A stretch of 64,000 nt of DNA from Mucidula mucida (lineage: Eukaryota; Basidiomycota; Agaricomycetes; Agaricales; Physalacriaceae), in contig JADNYV010000044.1 of NCBI GenBank assembly GCA_015501055.1, positions 62,001 through 126,000 of the forward strand, written 5' to 3'. Shown piece by piece: positions 57,653-64,000 of the stretch (its first letter is position 1; each line of letters begins with the position of its first letter). The translations under genes were made by a program, and so were the position numbers. Under the pieces are notes generated by a model. It ran no database searches, was not told where the DNA came from, and was given only the letters and a program-made list of their open reading frames with translations.

Positions 57653-59765
57653 CTACACAACCATGCAAAACCCATCTTTATCCCACCGCTCACTCCCCAC
57701 ACCCCCTCGAACAACAAACCGGTCACTAGGATCATACTTCCTCTTAATCTGACTCAGCCTATCATAATTAGGCCCATAAAACGTCGTCTGGAAATTCGGC
57801 TCCGTCGGATCCGCTTCATTCGAGTACGAACCCCCATCCGTCCCGATAACGTCTTCGATAATCGGCAATTGCGTCTTTTGAAAAAGCTGCATCTGCGCCT
57901 GGGCTTCTGCATCGTCCGCCCCGGAGTTCGCGATCATGATCTATATGTAGGGATGGCATTCAAGGTGAGTTTAAAAGTTGATGCCCTCAACACGCACATG
58001 AGTCTTGGATGTTCTCCACTTTGGTGTGACGGCAGAGTCGATATGGGCGTTCGCTGCGACTTGCCCTACAAGCGACGATGAATCAGAAAAGTCGTCCAGT
58101 TACTAAGACATGTACCGACCTCCAGAAACCATAGTACCCAGGATGCTACACAACAAATATTACTTTTGAATCAAGACTAGGAAATAATGGCAGGTACTCA
58201 CTTGAAGGTCCCGCTCTCGAACAGTTTCGTATACATCTCCCCAATAGCATGCGGTGAATTGCGATAGACATCCTCAGGAAAGAGCCTCGATCCCATAACC
58301 AAGCTCACTCCCGCTGCATCATCCTCACTCGCAAGTATGTCGTTAATACTCATCTCCTCAACGCTCTGCGAAACGATGCTGCCACCACTCGCCACCGCAT
58401 CGTCCAAAAACGGCTGAATCGCCGCCAACGCAACTGCCTGAGTAACATTCGGAAAATACGTATGGAGAGTAAGAGTCAACCCAAACCCGGACGGCAAGAC
58501 GAAGAAGTACTGCCCGATGCGAAGGTCGTCCATGTCGAAGATGTGCTCAGCATGCAACTCCATGATGTCGGCCATCGCAGACGTAGCATTCGTGCTGATG
58601 ACGGTGGTGACTTGCGTACCGTTGAATGTAGGATAAGTGCGGAATGTCGCAGATAGTATGACGCCCCATGTGCCAGCACCGCCGCCACGAAGAGCCCAAA
58701 ATACTAGATGTAGGGTGAGCGGCGAAAAGAGAGGAAACGAAGAAGGAGACTAACGATCACTGTTCTGGGTTTCGTCTGCAGTGAGAACTTTGGCATCGGC
58801 AGTCACAATAGAAAATTCTGTACGACTATCACAGAGGCCGTAAAGTCGCGAAGTCGAGACATACGAAGAACATTGTCGGCAGCCAAACCAAGAAGAGGAG
58901 AAAGCGGCGAATGCCCACCGCCTTGGATGTATCCTCCTGCGGCTACGACCGTGGCGGCACCTCCTCCAACGAGAATCTTACCCTGAGCCTTAGCAGCCCG
59001 GTACAAATTGTTCAGAAACACGCCACTGCCAACGGTGACTGCAGAGCCTTTGCTATCATTGCCGACGTGGAAATCATCATGGAAGGAGACGTTCTGGAAG
59101 AGATGGGTTGATATCAACAACGAGTCGCGCGCAGTGGATCGTCCGGAAGCATCATGTCCAGAGGCCTTGATGGCGAGGCGCAGATTGTACGCCTCTGCAA
59201 AGGCGATACCAGCCTAATCAAAAAACTCAGCAGAGTACAAGCTATTGAATATATACACGCCTCACCTGGACATCTTCAGCCGTAGTCGCCAGAACGGCGT
59301 ACAAAGGAACATTTCCCTGCCCACAATTCCCAGTGGTATTTCGCACACAAACTTCTGGCGGGCTAGCGTCGTAGTCCTAACGCTCTATGAGCTCACCAAG
59401 TACAATTGAAACAGCAATGGTAAAACAAATACCTGTTCCCAACCGAACTGGGTTATCGAAAAAGAGTCAACGAGGATGATGCTCAAAAAAGAGAGTGGGA
59501 CATACATAGTCCATGGCACCAGGAATTCCAGCACGAAATTTGAGCTACACCATTCAGCATCCGTACACCCACCGCGGTCTTTGCAGTATTGAGCAGACGG
59601 GACGACCGCGGTAAGGCGACCAGATATAGACGCGTTCAGCGCGCTCCAAGCATCATCTGTGGGGAAACCGGCGTCTCCTGGAGCATTACGACAGGACTGA
59701 GAGCTGACTCGGAGTGTGGAAGCGAAAAGAAAAGAAAGACTGGATCCGAGCTTAACGAAAGACAT
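57653..59765 (-). CDS. Secreted BBE-like FAD oxidase
   Basis: Berberine-bridge/glucooligosaccharide-oxidase-type flavoprotein. From ATG 59765 a signal peptide, MSFVKLGSSLSFLFASTLRV, is followed by NAPGDAGFPTDDAWSALNAS and CKDRGGCTDAEW. A 15-base exon encodes FGWEQ. FAD-domain blocks are IKASGHDASGRSTARDSLL (His for covalent FAD), GKILVGGGAATVVAAGGYIQ, GGGHSPLSPLLG and [20 protein letters not shown]. The C-terminal BBE part ends YDRLSQIKRKYDPSDRFVVR, then GGVGSERWDKDGFCMVV. One base appears lost near 59540 (AAATTT run) between DAEW and FRAGIPGAMDY; otherwise it reads well. Substrate unknown; many relatives oxidise sugars or phenolics outside the cell. The broken copy at 50233 is its inverted paralogue. 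Confidence 0.82.
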
Positions 59766-60613
59766 GGAGGTGAATATGTTTGGATGCGGGCAATGAGGCC
59801 TTTCTTTATACGGCCAAGGGACTTCATCTGGTTACTAGAGCGTTAGAGCTGCTTACGGTACTCTCGTCGGGCTGCGCACGAGTTCAGGTTTGGAGGTGGA
59901 TACTCCGCAGTACTCAGGACGTCCAATCCCAGCCGACGGAGGTGAGGTGTGCATTTTTATGAAGCGGTCGAATGTTCGTAGATCGCGAAGTTTTCGATAC
60001 AAGCAGTCCGGAACCGACGAAGGCGCAAGGATCTGTTATGAATTATTGAGCGAACGAACAAAGCTTCAATACTACATGGAGTTCTTACATACTGTGTCGT
60101 CCGGGTACGCCTGGAGAGTCAAGATCGCCGTGGACAGCTGGTGCGTCAAAAAATACGGGGATACGATCTTGTTGGACAGATGCGACGGAAGACCGAAGCA
60201 CGTTTCCTGTGAACAGTCATAGTGCGTTCACGCCAAGTCCACGCTAATCGTGTTCAACCTGTACGCGTCACGCATACATTTCATATAGGTACAGCACGGT
60301 TTCTCCTGGCCGTTATAGGAATCCTGCTGCGCGATGACCTGCACAACGCCGTGAACAAACCCTCAATAGATTGGCAGCTCCACCCTAAGGTCAAGGAAGC
60401 TGCATGAGGGAGGGAAGATGAGATGGTGTTTGTTTAGTCACCGACCCGATCACATTCAAGATCGAAGGAGAGTCTCTTTTGAGTCTCTTTGTCCCGCTTC
60501 GAGACGCGAATCACAAAATGAAACAGTACAAGATCAAGCACTAAAAGTTACATGACAGCGTCTATAATACAATGGTTACAAGTTCATTTCATCTCAAGTC
60601 CAAGAAAACAAGT
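59766..60613. other. Promoter and intergenic region, nothing firm
   Basis: Holds the TATA box of the oxidase (CGTATAAAG, minus strand, near 59812) and a 110-codon frame at 59890-60222 that has no family features and no supporting context. I do not call it a gene. Confidence 0.45.
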
Positions 60614-61243
60614 TCAAAGGGCATTCCGAGCCGCCAGATATTCTTTAGCATGCTGCTTAGCATCACTAGAAACGCGAGGGTCTTCAAATCATCAGCTAAC
60701 ACGAACGACAATCCGTCAATGTCAAGTATACTCACTATGCAGCGCAGCCTTGTACCCAGCGAGGACACGAACTTCATGCTCATCCCGCTCAGCTTCCGAG
60801 GCAGGCTCAACGTCGATACCAGCAGCTGCGAGGATTTCCCGTGCATGTTGCTTGGCAGTCTCTGATGTATTGTCATCTATGTAAACGTCTTTGAGCAAAG
60901 CGAATCTAGGAGGAAAACAACGTACTGTGCAGCGTGGCTTTATATCCACCTACAACCCACCGATGATGAGCACAAAATCCACAAACGAGGAAAGACAGAC
61001 TAGACCGACCTAGCATCCTATTGGTATGCTCAGAGCCCCCAACCTCCTGCGTCTGTCCGGCAATCTCCTGCAGCCGAGTACTAGCCTGCGCCTTAGCCTC
61101 ATCCGACACATTCGGATTATTAATAGCGCCCTTCAGCCCCGCAACGACGTGCGCGGTGTCCTTCTGTTGGTGCGCTAAAAAGACCCTCATGAGTGAGACC
61201 GAAACGAAGGAAGGAAAGGACCACACTCACCAGACGCAGACAT
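60614..61243 (-). CDS. Conidiation-specific Con-6 family protein, three repeats
   Basis: Small hydrophilic stress/development protein. From ATG 61243 the first exon encodes only MSAS. The chain then reads HVVAGLKGAINNPNVSDEAK (repeat 1), GGYKATLHNDNTSETAKQHA (repeat 2) and LAGYKAALHNPRVSSDAKQH (repeat 3), ending AKEYLAARNAL (stop 60614-60616). Each repeat has the Con-6 pattern (L/Y)K(A/G)xxxN(P)xVSxxAKxxA. Introns interrupt repeats 2 and 3 at the same place, inside the Asn codon of LH|N. Con-6 proteins accumulate in spores and stressed cells in Neurospora; the molecular role is unknown. The frame is intact. Confidence 0.9.
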
Positions 61244-61912
61244 AGCTCGAACAACGAGTCGGGGAGCAGTTCTGAAAATGTTGGTAGACGTGGTGGCGGT
61301 TAAGTGAGTGGGCGGATGTTTCGATTGGGCGAATGCAAGTTTGGTCTTTCATCAGTGAGACATTTATATGGCGCGCACACGTGACGGCCCTACAAAGGCG
61401 CTGTGGGAATTGGGGGGCTCCATGACGAGGAATGATTGTAAGATGACGCGCGGTGGGGCCATGCAGGTGGTATGATTCGAGCTGGGCGGCGTTTGGTGTC
61501 GGGAATTACTGCGGTACATGACGACAAGAAACTTCGAATTAATATATCACAAAGAAACGTCGGCGCCATAGCGCCACCGTACTGTACGTGAGTGTATGGA
61601 TGCAACGTAACGCATCACGCAGGGGTCGTTGTGTTGGACTCGCGGCGTTGCGTAACGCTAAAAGAAGGGTCCGTTGCACATAGCCCGATAACCTGGCCTC
61701 CTTTAGTATGAGCAAGCGTCGAGGCCAGGTAAATCGGAGTTTAGACTTGGCGTGAACATCTTTTGGCTTTGTTTGGCATCTATCGGAGAGAGCGGTCCGA
61801 GTTTTTATATACCATATACGGACACCACTTCGAACGCGCTAAAACTCACGACACTACTGACCTCGCCACACTCGTTAACCACTATACAACTCTATAATTC
61901 TTTCTTTTAACT

Positions 61913-62548
61913 ATGTCGGCCGCTTCTGGCCACCTAATTTCCCGCTCTAACCCCATCAACACGCTTCTTGACGCGTCTCCGGCCGTTTTACGCGCACTCA
62001 TTCAAACTCTTCCCCAGGCCCTCGTGCCGTGGGAGTACATCAATACCTTGGATGCCGACAACAAGGTGGTGACCTTGCGAATGTGCCTGCTAGTTTGGGA
62101 AGCATCCTCCCACGCAGAAGTGCCCCGTGAAAATCAACTCTGTTCCGCGCTGTCAATGTATTCACGGAAGAGTGATGTCCTTGTTATTGCGGGAACTGGG
62201 TCGGGGAAAACACTCATCATGGTGATTCTACTCCTGATGCAGCGCGCTCCATCAATATGTGTGACAATCTCTCCCTTGAAGAAGCTGCAGGAGAGCCAGG
62301 TTTGTGTTCTATTGCATCAACGAAGAACATTTACCCATCCCGACCAGGCAAAAATCTTCAATGAGAAGTATCACATCAAGACCATATGTGTGAATGATGA
62401 TACGCCACAGGACCAGGAGTACTGGAAGGTAATCTTTCTTGTGCATCAGCCTTATTAACACGACTGAGCAATGTTTAAGGAAAATGTCTACAACTTTGCT
62501 ACCAGAACGCCTGGTACGGCGCGCCATCTCATTGTCACCACCGAACAG
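61913..62548 (+). pseudogene. RecQ-type helicase, N-terminal fragment
   Basis: Three exons (61913-62299, 62348-62428, 62480-62548) read without error. The start is MSAASGHLISRSNPINTLLD. A Q-motif-like VPRENQ (about 70-75) and Walker A AGTGSGKT (about 93-100) are followed by VTISPLKKLQESQAKIFNEK, ICVNDDTPQDQEYWK and ARHLIVTTEQ. In full-length basidiomycete RecQ-like helicases as I recall them, this is followed by LFK... then the DEAH box, which are absent here. The fragment stops at a deletion junction and runs into DUF6589 antisense sequence. It cannot be an active helicase but shows that the parent element carried one. The splice sites are all intact, so truncation is recent. Confidence 0.85.
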
Positions 62549-63866
62549 AGACCTGTTCCACAAAGATTGACGAGGAGAGATTGATGTTGTCATATCCAAA
62601 CATGTGCGGTTGGAAGGAGAACTCGCTAGCGCGCGCCAGCACATGAGTAGCAAGATTTGCGATCGTGCTGAGCGTGGTAGTGAATGAGGTCGAGAGACTG
62701 GAGTGGCTGAGCACTTCTATCATCCTTCGTGACGCGCCGGTGGCCCACGCAAACAGTGAGAAAACGAACTGCAACATGGAGGACGCGTTAGACCGGACGT
62801 GGAAAGCCTGTACCGTGATTATATTCCTCACCTGTTGATACTATTAGAGTCGATAATAATGGGCCAGCCACAAGCAGATCAGACATACCAGGTTGTCTGT
62901 TTTGACCTTGTTCTTTCCAGACTGCTTGCCCTGCGTTGCAGCCTCCAAGATCGCGTACCACCAAGGCATCATGTCTTGACCCTCGATTATGATATCAAGA
63001 GCTCCCTCTTTCTTGGATCCAAACATGCTTCAAATGTCCCAGGTCTTGAGAAATTCGGGAGTGACATGTGCGACGTTCATCGACAACCGCGCCTTGTTCG
63101 CCTCAAACTCTTCCGCAACCTGCTTACAACACATATCCAGAGCGAAAGGAGCCATCCATTCCATAAACCGCAACTGACAGTGGAACCACATGAGAGATAA
63201 AATGAACATAAAGAAGCGAGAGTCTTTCCGATAGAACCCATTCTGCTGGGTAGTGTACCTCACACTACGTCGATCCATGACGGTGTAGAAGAACTCGCCC
63301 GGACTGAGCTTGACCTCATCCAACTTCTCCAGGACCTCGGCTACTCTTTCACAAACACCTGGTGTCGATATCGGGTGAGGAAATCCTTCGACAGTGCGCG
63401 TCGTGGGGAGATCCGATAATTTAGGCACCGTTGACGCGTCGGGAATGAGTGACGATGGGAGAGAAGGATTGGGTGACTGAGAAGGAGGATCTTGGGGTGA
63501 GACATCCTCCATAAATATGTCTTCATGTCTGCGATTGACGTCTCCGGGCTCTGATAGCCCCGATGACTGATCATCGTGCATAGATGGTGTGGGGGAAGTA
63601 GGACGCGACCGCGTATCAAATTGCATCCGGAATGGGACCTGGGACGTCGAGGGCGACACTATTCCATCCCAGGCAACATGTGTTGGCGTCTGTGCGGATT
63701 GGAATGCGGATTTGGGTGGCCTGCCTCGCGGTTTCTTGCCAGAAACAGAGATTACTGATTGTTGGTTTGTACCGGGTGTGGCAGCGGAAGCAAGGAAATC
63801 GGGGGGTGAAATCGGTGTATTTGGTGTTAAAACACTAAAACTCCCAGCCGACGAGGGAGTCTCCAT
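62543..63866 (-). pseudogene. DUF6589-type transposon protein, N-terminal half
   Basis: From ATG 63866: a disordered start with an AT-hook, KKPRGRPPKSA, then Ser/Pro-rich sequence. A folded part follows: VLEKLDEVKLSPGEFFYTV, MEWMAPFALDMCCKQVAEEF and HVTPEFLKTWDI. An in-frame TGA sits right after TWDI (63030-63032). The family sequence then resumes with GQDMMPWWYAILEAATQGKQ and, after an intron, LQFVFSLFAWATGASRRMIE, SHSSLSTSFTTTLSTIANLA and HMFGYDNINLSSSIFVEQ. The YDNIN block is typical of DUF6589 proteins of basidiomycetes, which I recall as repetitive and transposon-like. The C-terminal half is deleted at 62553. Both the nonsense codon and the truncation make it inactive. Confidence 0.75.
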
Positions 63867-64000
63867 GTTCTAGTGGTAGTTTGAGACGCAAACGGTGAGT
63901 CAAGATCTACGTCCGTATATAGTATATAAAAATTCGGACCGTTCCCTCCGACTGTGGCAAACAGAGCCAAAACATGTTCACGCCAAATTTAAACTCCAAT

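Larger units (their letters stand above)
61681..64000. mobile_element. TIR transposon carrying helicase and DUF6589-type fragments (cut by window end)
   Basis: The left terminal repeat starts at TAGCCCGATAACC (61681) and runs to about 61833. The reverse complement of 63905-64000 matches its inner part: GGAGTTTAAATTTGGCGTGA, CTTTTGGCT-like, GGTCCGAATTTTTATATA, ATACGGAC. The last ~60 bases of the right repeat and the second target-site copy lie beyond the window. The TIR is related to the 880-bp element at 35389. Inside are a plus-strand helicase fragment and a minus-strand DUF6589-type fragment facing each other, joined by a deletion. It is therefore a non-autonomous derivative of a larger two-gene element. 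Confidence 0.85.

Noticed and set aside
59890..60222. 110-codon frame upstream of the oxidase
   Set aside because: No recognisable features or context; could be chance.
1..64000. CRISPR arrays, bacterial operons, ribosome-binding sites or rRNA genes
   Set aside because: None seen. Gene structure is eukaryotic with spliceosomal introns, and no regularly spaced identical repeats occur.

Overview
The window looks like nuclear DNA of an agaricomycete (mushroom-type basidiomycete) fungus. Almost every gene is split by GT-AG introns of about 45-60 bases. The gene content is fungal, and several families are typical of Agaricomycetes: class I sesquiterpene synthases, a DUF6535 membrane protein, a RecQ-type helicase paired with a DUF6589-type gene inside a mobile element, Con-6 proteins and GH71 glucanase. 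Two intron-containing tRNA genes are present.

Layout. 0-9 kb: sesquiterpene synthase 1 (-), a Cdc20-type APC/C activator (+), an unknown membrane protein (-), tRNA-Leu(CAA), and a mitochondrially targeted RRM-like protein (+). 9-14 kb: a second, frame-disrupted terpene synthase (-), a frame-disrupted GH71 alpha-1,3-glucanase (-), tRNA-Glu(TTC), and a GC-rich repeat. 14-17 kb: a divergent pair for fatty acid degradation, 3-hydroxyacyl-CoA dehydrogenase (-) and a peroxisomal-type carrier (+). 17-29 kb: a small secreted protein, an FAD oxidoreductase with a large disordered insert, a SulP sulfate transporter, a formamidase-like cyclase and a DUF6535 protein. 29.2-32 kb shows no recognisable gene. 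32-39 kb: an NTF2/SnoaL-like protein, a divergent AT-hook protein/BCP1 pair, an 880-bp inverted-repeat transposon, a decayed copy of the BCP1 tail, and proline dehydrogenase. 41-49 kb: a LIM-domain-binding co-regulator, ERV-family sulfhydryl oxidase, a UBE2S-type E2 and ketopantoate hydroxymethyltransferase. 50-60 kb: two inverted secreted BBE-like oxidases (the first a pseudogene) flanking ROT1 and fumarate reductase. 60-64 kb: a three-repeat Con-6 protein, then a terminal-inverted-repeat element running off the right edge. That element carries a truncated RecQ-like helicase and a truncated DUF6589-type gene, facing each other.

Themes. Most of the window is housekeeping metabolism and organelle function: proline catabolism, beta-oxidation, pantothenate, ER disulfide formation and fumarate reduction. 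There are two APC/C-linked genes, Cdc20 and UBE2S, each ending in the short tail expected for APC/C docking. The most interesting mobile DNA is a family of related TIR elements, one small and empty (35.4 kb) and one carrying genes (61.7 kb). Several otherwise conserved genes are broken by one-base losses, often in short homopolymers. This pattern suggests consensus errors as much as true pseudogenes, and it should be kept in mind when reading the frame-disrupted entries. All exon boundaries were worked out by eye from splice signals and protein continuity.
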